A stretch of 36,135 nt of DNA from Oscillospiraceae bacterium. Lineage in GTDB: Bacteria > Bacillota > Clostridia > Oscillospirales > Ruminococcaceae. Location of the stretch: positions 1 to 36,135 of the forward strand of contig JAITFZ010000008.1 in NCBI GenBank assembly GCA_031280965.1, written 5' to 3'. How positions within the stretch are numbered: the first letter of the stretch is position 1; every line of letters begins with the position of its first letter. The notes under the pieces were generated by a model. The model saw nothing but the letters and a program-made list of their open reading frames with translations. It ran no database searches and had not been told where the DNA came from. The position numbers and the translations under genes are program-made. Positions 23,822 through 31,958 of the stretch are shown in pieces.

Positions 23822-24220
23822 TTACGCCTTCGGCTTATTGTTCTTTGCCGCGAAATAAATTTCCGTCACACATGTAAATAACGCCTGCTTATCCTCCTCC
23901 GACAGCTTGTCCCCGGCGAAAAGCTCCCGGGATTTATCAATATAAAACATCGCGTCCAAAATCCCGCGCCCCTCCGAGGTCGCGCCGAAATAAAACCTTT
24001 CCTCACTCGTAAGTGTCAGGCTTTTCGCGTCGTCAGTCAGGAAAACCATATCGGTGTCAAGCGTTTCGGCGATTTTGAGAAGAACCGACTTCTTAGGTTC
24101 ACGCGTTCCGGAAACGTAATTAGCCAAAGCACGGTAGGTTATACCGATTTTTTCGGCGAACTCGGTTTTTTTCATACCGTTTCTCCGTATAAGAACCTCA
24201 AGTTTCTCGCTGAATTTCAT
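23822..24220 (-). CDS. XRE-family transcriptional regulator
   Basis: The product is 132 residues. An N-terminal Cro/CI-type helix-turn-helix spans ~5-60 (KTEFAEKIGITYRALANYVS, GTREPKKSVLLKIAETLDTD). The C-terminal half (~65-132) is an unassigned helical domain ending YFAAKNNKPKA. I chose ATG 24220, with GAGGG 7 bases before it, over ATG 24244, which lies inside the inverted repeat at the promoter. That repeat suggests the protein represses itself. It is divergent from argG, but nothing shows it controls the arg genes. Confidence 0.85.
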   Translation of the reverse strand: MKFSEKLEVLIRRNGMKKTEFAEKIGITYRALANYVSGTREPKKSVLLKIAETLDTDMVFLTDDAKSLTLTSEERFYFGATSEGRGILDAMFYIDKSRELFAGDKLSEEDKQALFTCVTEIYFAAKNNKPKA

Positions 24221-24238
24221 GATTTCCCTCGCTTTCCC

Positions 24239-24264
24239 GTTCATGATTATATTATAGCATGAAC
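24239..24264. promoter_or_regulatory. Inverted repeat over the XRE gene -10 box, likely autoregulatory operator
   Basis: The arms GTTCATG (24239-24245) and CATGAAC (24258-24264) are separated by 12 bases that include the ATTATA complement of the -10 box. The position, between -10 and the start of the regulator's own gene, is typical of an autorepressor site. Confidence 0.6.
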
Positions 24265-24278
24265 AAAAAAAATGTCAA
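24251..24278 (-). promoter_or_regulatory. Promoter of the XRE regulator gene
   Basis: On the minus strand, TTGACA (24278-24273) and TATAAT (24256-24251) are perfect hexamers with a 16-base spacer that includes a run of eight T. Confidence 0.78.
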
Positions 24279-24358
24279 TATACGCAGCAAAATTTTTACA
24301 ATATACATTAAATATACTAATTAAATCGTATAATATGCAGTTTTAATTATATTATTCC

Positions 24359-24386
24359 TTGACAACAGCACAAAATAGTGTATAAT
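24359..24386 (+). promoter_or_regulatory. Promoter of the arginine operon
   Basis: TTGACA (24359-24364) and TATAAT (24381-24386) have a 16-base spacer, 45 bases before argG. ATTCATA at 24387-24393 resembles half of an ArgR box, but I could not find a convincing full box. Confidence 0.8.
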
Positions 24387-24431
24387 ATTCATAAGCAGGG
24401 GTGTATTCAGCGTCCTCAGAAAGAAGAAGCA

Positions 24432-25628
24432 ATGAAAATAAAAAAGGTGGTACTCGCCTATTCGGGCGGGCTTGATACTTCGATTATAATTCCGTGGTTG
24501 CGGGAAAATTACGATAACTGCGAAGTTATATGCATGGCGGCGAATGTCGGGCAGGACGCGGAGCTTGAGGGTCTTGAAGCGCGTGCGCTTCAAACCGGCG
24601 CGTCAAAACTGTATGTAGAGAATCTTCAGGATGAATTCGTGAACGATTTTATTTTCCCGACACTTAAAATGGGTGCTAAGTACGAGGGTTATCTGCTGGG
24701 GACTTCGTTTGCAAGACCGGTAATCGCGAAAAGGCTTGTTGAAATCGCAAGAGCCGAAAACGCCGATGCAATTTGTCACGGCTGTACCGGCAAAGGCAAT
24801 GACCAGGTGCGTTTTGAGCTTACAGTCATGGCGCTTGCTCCTGAAATGAAAATAATCGCACCTTGGAGAATCTGGGATATTAAAAGCCGCGAACAGGCTA
24901 TTGAATACGCGGAATCACGCGGAGTACCATTAAAAATTAACCGCGAAACGAATTATTCAAAAGATATGAATCTATGGCATTTATCGCACGAGGGATTAGA
25001 TTTGGAAGACCCCGCGAACGAGCCGCAATATAATAAAGAAGGCTTTCTTGAACTCGGTGTTTCGCCTGAAAACGCGCCCGACGAGCCGATTTATGTAACA
25101 ATCGGATTTGAAAAAGGCGTGCCTGTTTCGCTTGACGGCGAGCGAATGAGCGGCACGGAGCTAATAAAGGCGCTGAACAAAGTCGGCGGCGGGAACGGCA
25201 TAGGGCTGTATGACGTGGTTGAAAACCGCCTTGTCGGAATGAAGTCGCGGGGTGTTTATGAAACGCCGGGCGGCACGATTTTGTACCACGCGCATGAAGT
25301 GCTTGAAAGTATATGTCTTGACAGAGAAACACAGCATTATAAAACCGCAATGGCGCTTAAATACGCCGAGCTTGTTTATAACGGGCAGTGGTATACGCCG
25401 CTTCGCACCGCGATGGACGCATTCGCAGACAGTACGCAGAAAACAGTCACGGGCGAGGTAAAATTAAAACTCTACAAAGGTAATATCATAAACGCCGGCA
25501 TTACATCGCCTTATTCGCTGTACAGCGAGGAAATCGCATCATTCGGCGACACGGCGTATGAGCAGAAAGACGCATATAACCAAAAAGATGCGGAGGGTTT
25601 TATAAACCTTGTTCGGACTGCCGGTTAA
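24432..25628 (+). CDS. argG: Argininosuccinate synthase
   Basis: The product is 398 residues, the normal length. It joins citrulline and aspartate with ATP. The N-terminal P-loop is [18 protein letters not shown], followed by [15 protein letters not shown] (citrulline/aspartate site), [15 protein letters not shown] and [17 protein letters not shown] chose ATG 24432, where the family alignment begins, with a modest AGAAGAAG site; the upstream in-frame ATG 24378 lies inside the promoter. It is the first gene of the arg cluster. Confidence 0.96.
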   Translation: MKIKKVVLAYSGGLDTSIIIPWLRENYDNCEVICMAANVGQDAELEGLEARALQTGASKLYVENLQDEFVNDFIFPTLKMGAKYEGYLLGTSFARPVIAKRLVEIARAENADAICHGCTGKGNDQVRFELTVMALAPEMKIIAPWRIWDIKSREQAIEYAESRGVPLKINRETNYSKDMNLWHLSHEGLDLEDPANEPQYNKEGFLELGVSPENAPDEPIYVTIGFEKGVPVSLDGERMSGTELIKALNKVGGGNGIGLYDVVENRLVGMKSRGVYETPGGTILYHAHEVLESICLDRETQHYKTAMALKYAELVYNGQWYTPLRTAMDAFADSTQKTVTGEVKLKLYKGNIINAGITSPYSLYSEEIASFGDTAYEQKDAYNQKDAEGFINLVRTAG

Positions 25629-25675
25629 GGTGAAGGCGCTATTAGACAAAAGCAGGGGTGAATAACATTGAATAA

Positions 25676-25804
25676 CATTCTCAATATGTTGCCGCAATTA
25701 AAATTTTTGTTTTAAAGGATAATGAAGGCGGAAATGCTTTCTGGGAGAAGCTTGGTTTCGCGGAAAATGAGTTGGCGGTTACGCGGACATTTGCAGGCGG
25801 GTAG
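25676..25804 (+). pseudogene. C-terminal remnant of a GNAT acetyltransferase
   Basis: An open frame of 42 codons without a start encodes QYVAAIKIFVLKDNEGGNAF, then WEKLGFAENELAVTRTF and a stop. The AFWEKLGF motif is the end of the GNAT fold. It fills the argG-argH gap. A direct repeat GAATAACATT (25660-25669 and 25670-25679) sits at its 5' edge, where the missing domain was probably deleted. Confidence 0.7.
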
Positions 25805-25812
25805 AGGTATTT

Positions 25813-27132
25813 ATGGATAAGTTATGGAAAGGGCGTTTTTCAAAAGAAACCGACAGCAAAGTCAACGATTTCAATTCATCTTTCAGGTTCGACTGCCGAA
25901 TGTGGCGCGAGGATATTGAGGGCAGCATGGCTCATGCTGAAATGCTCGGGAAATGCGGGATTATTTCGCAGTCTGACAGTGAGAGGATTATTGAGGGGCT
26001 TGAGCGAATTAAAAAAGATATTGAAAGCGGTAAGCTTCAATTTGATTCTAATGCGGAAGATATTCACACGTTCATTGAAACGGAATTAACCGCACAAATC
26101 GGCGAAGCGGGCAAAAAACTGCACACCGCACGTTCGCGCAATGACCAGACAGCAACAGATTTAAGATTATATTTACGGCGGGAGATTGAAGAAATTCAAG
26201 AGCTTTTGCATGATTTGCGAGTTACCGTTTGTGCTGTTGCCGATGAACACGAAAATACAATAATGCCGGGTTACACACATCTGCAAAGAGCGCAGCCGGT
26301 AACGTTCGCAAGCCACTTAGATGCGTATGCGGCTATGTTTTGGCGTGATGATGACAGGCTTGATGATGTAATCGGGCGGATGATGAAGCTTTGCCCCCTC
26401 GGATGTGCCGCTTTAGCGGGAACCACTTATCCTATTGACCGGGAAATGACTGCTGAATCGCTTGGATTTAAGTACCCCTGTGTTAATACACTTGACGGGG
26501 TTTCCGACCGTGATTTTTGCATTGAAATAGTAAGTGCGCTCGCTATAATTATGATGCATTTATCGCGATTTTCCGAGGAGATAATTCTGTGGTGTTCGTG
26601 GGAATTTAGGTTTATTGAGCTTGACGATGCATATGCTACAGGCTCCAGTATTATGCCGCAGAAGAAAAACCCCGATATTGCCGAGCTTGTCCGCGGAAAG
26701 GCGGCGCGGGTATTCGCGGATTTGCAAACGCTTTTAGTTATGATGAAAGGGCTTCCTTTGGCTTATAATAAGGATATGCAGGAGGACAAGGAAGCGATTT
26801 TCGACGCTGTTGATACAGTTAAAATGTGCCTTGAGGTGTTTGCGCCTATGCTTGCGACCATGACGGTAAACAAGGCGCGAATGAGAGAAGCGGCGGCGCA
26901 GGGCTTTATTAACGCAACGGATTGCGCTGATTATCTTGTGAAAAAGGGAATGGCGTTCCGTGACGCTTATAAAATAACGGGAGAATTAGTCGCGCTGTGT
27001 ATAGAAAAAAACACAGATTTGGAGAATTTGCCGCTTGATGAATATAAAGGCAAAAGCGGATTATTCAGCGAGGACATTTTTGAGGCAATAAGGCTCGAAA
27101 CCTGTGTGCGGAACAGAATCGGGAAGGATTGA
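25813..27132 (+). CDS. argH: Argininosuccinate lyase
   Basis: The product is 439 residues, within the usual range. It cleaves argininosuccinate to arginine and fumarate. The N-terminus LWKGRFSKETDSKVNDFNSS, the middle HTARSRNDQTATDLRLYLR, the TH-containing PGYTHLQRAQPVTF and the family signature GSSIMPQKKNPD are all present. TAGAGGT lies before ATG 25813. Leader copy 4 begins 3 bases after its stop. Confidence 0.96.
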   Translation: MDKLWKGRFSKETDSKVNDFNSSFRFDCRMWREDIEGSMAHAEMLGKCGIISQSDSERIIEGLERIKKDIESGKLQFDSNAEDIHTFIETELTAQIGEAGKKLHTARSRNDQTATDLRLYLRREIEEIQELLHDLRVTVCAVADEHENTIMPGYTHLQRAQPVTFASHLDAYAAMFWRDDDRLDDVIGRMMKLCPLGCAALAGTTYPIDREMTAESLGFKYPCVNTLDGVSDRDFCIEIVSALAIIMMHLSRFSEEIILWCSWEFRFIELDDAYATGSSIMPQKKNPDIAELVRGKAARVFADLQTLLVMMKGLPLAYNKDMQEDKEAIFDAVDTVKMCLEVFAPMLATMTVNKARMREAAAQGFINATDCADYLVKKGMAFRDAYKITGELVALCIEKNTDLENLPLDEYKGKSGLFSEDIFEAIRLETCVRNRIGKD

Positions 27133-27135
27133 AAA

Positions 27136-27212
27136 GGTTAAAATAAAATACAACCGAGATGGGAAAATGTCGTTTTCATTCATCGTTGGTGAAGAAAGGA
27201 CTTTATGAAAAC
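27136..27212 (+). repeat. Structured leader element, copy 4, before the GNAT gene in the arg cluster
   Basis: This 77-base copy reads GGTTAAAATAAAA, ACAACCGAGATGGG, a GAAAATGTCGTTTTC hairpin, TTCATCGTTGGTGAAG and AAAGGACTTTATGAAAACA. GGTT pairs with AACC, and GATGGG with TTCATC: different bases from the other copies, but pairing is kept. It lacks the extra hairpin. ATG 27205 gives Met-Lys-Thr-stop, whose TGA overlaps the GNAT ATG (ATGA 27213-27216). It is the only copy on the plus strand and lies ~17 kb from the others. Confidence 0.82.
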
Positions 27213-27641
27213 ATGAACTGCGAATTTGATAATAAAATCACGTATACCGATTACAGGAATTTACGGGCGGCAGTGGGTTGGCGGGCGGTCAGCGAAAGGC
27301 AGTTTGAAGCCGGATTGAAAAACACTCACTATATCCTCGTAATTAAAGTTGATAATAAAGCGGTAGGCTTAATAAAAGCCTTAGGCGATATGGGATACTA
27401 CTGGCTTATGGTGGACGTTATCGTTCATCCCGATTATCAGGGGCAAGGTCTCGGAAGAGAATTAGTCGGGAAGTTTCTTCAGTTTGTTGACTATTCAACA
27501 ATGAGCGGCGAGAATATTCATATCGCGCTTCTTTCCGCAAAAGGCAAAGAATCTTTTTACGAGAAGTTCGGATTTAAAACACGCCCTTACGGCGATGATT
27601 TAATCGGAGCGGGAATGAGTTTGTTTTACACTAAAGAATAA
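27213..27641 (+). CDS. GNAT-family N-acetyltransferase
   Basis: The product is 142 residues. Acetyl-CoA-binding motif A is VIVHPDYQGQGLGRELV (~70-86), and motif B ends SFYEKFGFKTRPYG. The substrate is unknown. Its place inside the arg cluster makes a glutamate acetyltransferase (ArgA-like) role possible, but ArgJ is already present and small GNATs are often unrelated to their neighbours. I chose ATG 27213 because it overlaps the stop of the leader's three-codon ORF; the longer frame from 27159 runs through the leader element. Confidence 0.83.
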   Translation: MNCEFDNKITYTDYRNLRAAVGWRAVSERQFEAGLKNTHYILVIKVDNKAVGLIKALGDMGYYWLMVDVIVHPDYQGQGLGRELVGKFLQFVDYSTMSGENIHIALLSAKGKESFYEKFGFKTRPYGDDLIGAGMSLFYTKE

Positions 27642-27661
27642 TTTGAAAAGGAAAGTTAAAA

Positions 27662-28573
27662 ATGAAAAAAATTAAAGTTTTTATTGACGGAGAATCGGGA
27701 ACTGTCGGATTAAAAATCCGTTCACGCCTTGAAAACAGGACGGACATTGAACTGCTTATAATTTCACCCGAACTAAGCGAGGATAAAAACGAACGTAAAA
27801 AGTTTTTAAATGAAGCCGATATTGTATTTCTCTGTCTGCCCGACGACATAGCTCGGGAAGCGGTCAGTTTAATTGAAAACCCTGATGTCCGTATAATTGA
27901 CGCATCAACCGCGCACAGAACAAATCCCGAATGGGACTACGGTTTTCCGGAGCTGTCGCCGGAACAGTACGAAAAAATTCGTGTATCAAAGCGCGTGGCG
28001 AATCCGGGTTGTTACGCAAGCGGATTTATTGCGCTTGTTGAACCGTTGGTTAAGGCGGGTGTGATTGCGAAAGATAAATCTATAAGCTGTTTCGGAATTT
28101 CCGGTTACAGCGGAGCGGGGAAAGCGTTCATAGAGGAGTATGAAAATGTCGGCAGAAATCCTGAATTATCAGGTGCAAGGCTTTATGCCCTGTCGCAATC
28201 TCACAAGCACCAACCCGAAATGCAGATGATTTGCGGCTTGGAAAAAACGCCCATGTTCAACCCCGTAATTGATGATTATTTCAGCGGAATGATTGTTTGT
28301 GTGCCTTTACAAATACAAGCAAGTGCGGAAAGTATAAAAAATATATATAAAAATCATTACAGCGGCAAAAATAGCCGAATTAAACTCATGGATTCGGACG
28401 GCATAAGCTTCCTTGCGGCGAACACGCTCAGCGGCTCCGATGATATGGAACTGTACGTGTTCGGAGATGGCGATAAAATTCTGCTGACCGCAAGATTCGA
28501 TAATCTCGGCAAAGGCGCTTCAGGCGCGGCAGTGCAATGCTTTGACATAATGACAGGGGCGAACAGCCCGTAG
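27662..28573 (+). CDS. argC: N-acetyl-gamma-glutamyl-phosphate reductase (short type)
   Basis: The product is 303 residues, the shorter of the two ArgC classes. It reduces N-acetylglutamyl phosphate to the semialdehyde with NADPH. The N-terminal FIDGESGTVGLKI is the nucleotide-binding start, the catalytic Cys is in KRVANPGCYASGFI (~117), and SGYSGAGKAFIEEYE and SQSHKHQPEM follow. A weak GAAAAGGAAAG site precedes ATG 27662. Confidence 0.94.
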   Translation: MKKIKVFIDGESGTVGLKIRSRLENRTDIELLIISPELSEDKNERKKFLNEADIVFLCLPDDIAREAVSLIENPDVRIIDASTAHRTNPEWDYGFPELSPEQYEKIRVSKRVANPGCYASGFIALVEPLVKAGVIAKDKSISCFGISGYSGAGKAFIEEYENVGRNPELSGARLYALSQSHKHQPEMQMICGLEKTPMFNPVIDDYFSGMIVCVPLQIQASAESIKNIYKNHYSGKNSRIKLMDSDGISFLAANTLSGSDDMELYVFGDGDKILLTARFDNLGKGASGAAVQCFDIMTGANSP

Positions 28574-28585
28574 AAGGAGAAAAAC

Positions 28586-29827
28586 ATGATAACATTTGAT
28601 GGCTTAAACCCCGTGTACGGCGGCGTTTGCGCCGCTAAAGGCTTCACTGCCGGTTCGGTTAGGGCGGGTATAAAGGCGGGCTCGGATAAAGACGACCTTG
28701 CTATGATTTACTGTGTTAAACCATGCGCGGCGGCGGCGGTTTATACGAAAAATATCGTCAAAGGCGCACCGATTACCTTAACGCAAAGGCACCTCAAGAA
28801 CGGCATCGCGCAAGCCGTAATCGTGAACAGCGGGAATGCAAACACCTGCAATTCAAACGGCATGGAAATTGCCGGGCTGATGTGTGACCTGACGGCGGAA
28901 AACCTGAAAATGAAAAAAGAAGACGTGATTGTCGCGTCTACCGGAGTAATCGGGCAGAAACTGAAACCCGAGCCTTTCGAGCGGAGCATACCTATACTCA
29001 CGTGCAGTTTGAGCGAAGTCGGAAGCACCGATGCATGTAAGGCAATTATGACTACCGATACGAGGGTTAAGGAATTTGCGTTTGAGTTTGAAATAGATGG
29101 TAAAATCTGCAATATCGGCGGTATTTCAAAAGGCAGCGGGATGATTAACCCCGATATGGCGACTCTGCTTGCCTTTATTACGACAGACGCGGCTATTTCC
29201 CACGAAATGCTTAGGCAGGCGCTGAAAGACGCAAACGAAGTTTCGTACAGCAGGGTAAATATAGACGGCGATACTTCCACAAACGACATGGCGGCGATTA
29301 TGGCGTCAGGCATGGCGGGCAACGCGGAAATCACCGATGAAGACGAGGATTATGAAGCTTTTTTCAGCGCGCTTTGCGCCGTTATGATTAACCTTGCGCG
29401 GGAAACCGCCCGCGACGGCGAAGGCGCGACAAAGCTAATCGAATGTGCTGTTATGAACGCGCCGAGCGAGAAAGACGCCGCGCTCATTTCAAAGGCTGTG
29501 GTTTCATCGAGCCTTGTGAAAGCGGCGGTATTCGCGGCGGACGCGAACTGGGGCAGGATTTTATGCGCGGCGGGATATTCGGGCGCGGATTTTACCCCCG
29601 AAAATGTTTCGGTAAGACTTGCTTCGGAGAACGACTGGGTTTTGGTCTGTGAGAATGGTGTCGGCGTTGATTATTCGGAAGATAAAGCGCATGATGTGTT
29701 ATCGGCAGATGAAATTACAATCATCATTGACTTGAACGAGGAAGATTCTGAATTAAATCAGTCGATTGCCTGGGGTTGCGACCTTACCTATGATTATGTG
29801 AAAATCAATGCGGAGTACAGAACGTAA
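28586..29827 (+). CDS. argJ: Bifunctional ornithine acetyltransferase/N-acetylglutamate synthase
   Basis: The product is 413 residues. It recycles the acetyl group from N-acetylornithine to glutamate and may also use acetyl-CoA. The autocleavage site KGSGMINPDMATLLAFITTD is intact, with the Thr nucleophile in the ATLLAF part, so alpha and beta chains should form. Other motifs are NSGNANTCN (~75) and the SRVNIDGDTSTND region (~217). AGAAGGAG precedes ATG 28586, 12 bases after argC. Confidence 0.96.
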   Translation: MITFDGLNPVYGGVCAAKGFTAGSVRAGIKAGSDKDDLAMIYCVKPCAAAAVYTKNIVKGAPITLTQRHLKNGIAQAVIVNSGNANTCNSNGMEIAGLMCDLTAENLKMKKEDVIVASTGVIGQKLKPEPFERSIPILTCSLSEVGSTDACKAIMTTDTRVKEFAFEFEIDGKICNIGGISKGSGMINPDMATLLAFITTDAAISHEMLRQALKDANEVSYSRVNIDGDTSTNDMAAIMASGMAGNAEITDEDEDYEAFFSALCAVMINLARETARDGEGATKLIECAVMNAPSEKDAALISKAVVSSSLVKAAVFAADANWGRILCAAGYSGADFTPENVSVRLASENDWVLVCENGVGVDYSEDKAHDVLSADEITIIIDLNEEDSELNQSIAWGCDLTYDYVKINAEYRT

Positions 29828-29863
29828 TTATTTAAAGCCCTCGAAAGCTAAAAGGAGAAAAGT

Positions 29864-30730
29864 ATGATTGACAATAATATGCGGGCAAACGTTTTAATTG
29901 AAGCACTGCCCTATATTCAGCAGTATTCGGGGAAAATCGTCGTTATTAAATACGGCGGGAACGCCATGACGAGCGACAAACTTAAACAGGCGGTCATGTC
30001 GGATATAGTTTTGCTGTCGCTCTGCGGAATCAAAATCGTGTTAGTTCACGGCGGCGGCCCCGAAATAAACGCCATGCTTAAAAAAGTAGAAAAAGAGCCG
30101 AAATTCATAAACGGTTTGCGCTATACCGATAAGGAAACCATCGAAATTGTGCAGATGGTGCTGTGCGGAAAGGTCAACAAAGATTTAGTGGATTTGCTTT
30201 ATTCATACAGCGGAAAAGCAATCGGGCTGTGCGGACTTGACAACGGCTTGCTTGAAGCAAAGCAGTTAAGCGAAGAACTCGGCTATGTCGGCGAAATCAC
30301 GAAGGTAAACCCCGAAGTAATATCAATGGCGCTTAATCACGGTTACATTCCCGTTATAGCCCCCGTAGCAAACGGAATTGACGCGGCAGACAGCGTAACC
30401 GGCACAGTCTATAATGTGAATGCCGACACCGCGGCTTCGGCGATTGCTTCCGAAATAGGCGCCGATAACCTTATACTGATGACTGACGTTAAGGGTATAT
30501 TAGCGGATAAGGACGATGAAAATACGCTGATACACACGATTCATGTAAGCGAAATTCCGCTGATGAAGCAACAGGGAATAATTTCGGGCGGCATGATTCC
30601 GAAAATCGACTGCTGTGTTGAGGCGGTAAGGCGCGGCGTTAAGAAAGCAAATATAATAGACGGCAGAATACCACATTCGATACTGATTGAACTGCTGACC
30701 GACAAGGGCGCGGGAACAATGATAATTTAA
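29864..30730 (+). CDS. argB: Acetylglutamate kinase
   Basis: The product is 288 residues. It phosphorylates N-acetylglutamate. The amino-acid-kinase motifs are VVIKYGGNAM (~27), VLVHGGGPEINAML (~60), GLCGLDNGL, VNADTAASAIASEIGADNLI and DVKGILADKDD. The N-terminal helix before the kinase core (ANVLIEALPYIQQYSG) is the kind found in hexameric, arginine-inhibited forms, so feedback inhibition by arginine is likely. AAAAGGAG precedes ATG 29864. Confidence 0.96.
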   Translation: MIDNNMRANVLIEALPYIQQYSGKIVVIKYGGNAMTSDKLKQAVMSDIVLLSLCGIKIVLVHGGGPEINAMLKKVEKEPKFINGLRYTDKETIEIVQMVLCGKVNKDLVDLLYSYSGKAIGLCGLDNGLLEAKQLSEELGYVGEITKVNPEVISMALNHGYIPVIAPVANGIDAADSVTGTVYNVNADTAASAIASEIGADNLILMTDVKGILADKDDENTLIHTIHVSEIPLMKQQGIISGGMIPKIDCCVEAVRRGVKKANIIDGRIPHSILIELLTDKGAGTMII

Positions 30731-30741
30731 GGAGAAAAACC

Positions 30742-31911
30742 ATGAACACAATTGAAAAGTATAATAAGTATGTAATGAAGTCTTACGGGCGGCTTCCGCT
30801 CGCGCTTGCGGGCAGAGGTAAGCACAGCGCGTCTGCTGTCGGTGAAGACGGCAAGCTTTATATCGACTTCGGGTCAGGCATAGGCGTTAACTCGCTCGGC
30901 TTTTGCGACAGCGAATGGGCGGGCGCGGTGTGCAAGCAAGCCGTACTCTTACAGCACAACTCAAACTATTATTACAACAAACCGGGTGCGGATTTTTCAG
31001 AAAAGTTGTGTGAAATTACAGGTTACACCAACATGTTCTTAGGAAATTCAGGTGCGGAAGCTAACGAATGTGCGATTAAACTCTCGCGCAAGTACAGCTT
31101 CGATAAATACGGCAAGAACAGGCATACTATAATTACACTTGTGAATTCTTTTCACGGCAGGACTTTAGCGGCATTATCGGCGACAGGGCAGGAAGACATG
31201 CATAATTACTTCTTCCCGTTCGTTGAGGGATTCGTCCACGTGAAAGCCAATGACATTGCGGAATTAAAGGCGAAATTAGATGATTCTGTTTGCGCGGTTA
31301 TGTTCGAGTATATTCAGGGCGAGGGCGGTGTGGAAGAGCTTGAGCAAAGCTATGTTGATGAAATCTTCAGGCTTTGTTCCGAGCGTGACATACTGACAAT
31401 TGCGGACGAAGTGCAGACCGGTGCAGGCAGAACGGGGAAATTTTTGGTAGGCGAGCATTACGGGAAGCAGGCGGATATTACCACACTCGCGAAAGGCATA
31501 GGCGGCGGTTTGCCGCTCGGAATCTGCCTTGCAAACGAGAAGTGCGCGGGAGTATTAACAGCGGGAACTCACGGCTCCACTTATGGCGGAAATCCGGTGG
31601 TTTTAGCGGGCGCAACGGCAGTGCTGAACAAAGTTTCCGCGCCCGGATTCCTCTCCGAAATCCTAAAAAAAGGCGAGTATATCAGGGAAAAATTGGCAGT
31701 GCTTGATGAAGTTGTTTCAATCAGCGGAAAAGGGCTCATGCTCGGCATTACGCTAAATGAAAAGAAAGCCGCTGACATTTTGGAAGCCGCGCTTGAAAAG
31801 GGTCTGCTGACGCTGACGGCGAAAGAGAAACTGAGGCTTCTGCCGCCGCTTGTGATTGATTATGAGAGCCTTGATAAAGGCTTGGAAATCTTGGCAGAGG
31901 TATTGAGTTGA
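30742..31911 (+). CDS. argD: Acetylornithine aminotransferase
   Basis: The product is 389 residues, a class III PLP aminotransferase. Motifs are FLGNSGAEANECAIKLSRK (~96), FHGRTLAALSATGQ, the PLP-stacking DEVQTGAGRTGKF (~219) and the PLP lysine in TTLAKGIGGGLPLG (~247). It makes N-acetylornithine and may also serve lysine synthesis. AAGGAG lies 8 bases before ATG 30742, 11 bases after argB. Confidence 0.95.
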   Translation: MNTIEKYNKYVMKSYGRLPLALAGRGKHSASAVGEDGKLYIDFGSGIGVNSLGFCDSEWAGAVCKQAVLLQHNSNYYYNKPGADFSEKLCEITGYTNMFLGNSGAEANECAIKLSRKYSFDKYGKNRHTIITLVNSFHGRTLAALSATGQEDMHNYFFPFVEGFVHVKANDIAELKAKLDDSVCAVMFEYIQGEGGVEELEQSYVDEIFRLCSERDILTIADEVQTGAGRTGKFLVGEHYGKQADITTLAKGIGGGLPLGICLANEKCAGVLTAGTHGSTYGGNPVVLAGATAVLNKVSAPGFLSEILKKGEYIREKLAVLDEVVSISGKGLMLGITLNEKKAADILEAALEKGLLTLTAKEKLRLLPPLVIDYESLDKGLEILAEVLS

Positions 31912-31958
31912 AAATTTTTGCAACGTAATTAACAATCAACCGAAAGGAAATAAACAAT

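Noticed and set aside
24365-24431. Full ArgR operator before argG
   Set aside because: Only one ATTCATA-like half site is visible and the second half does not match.
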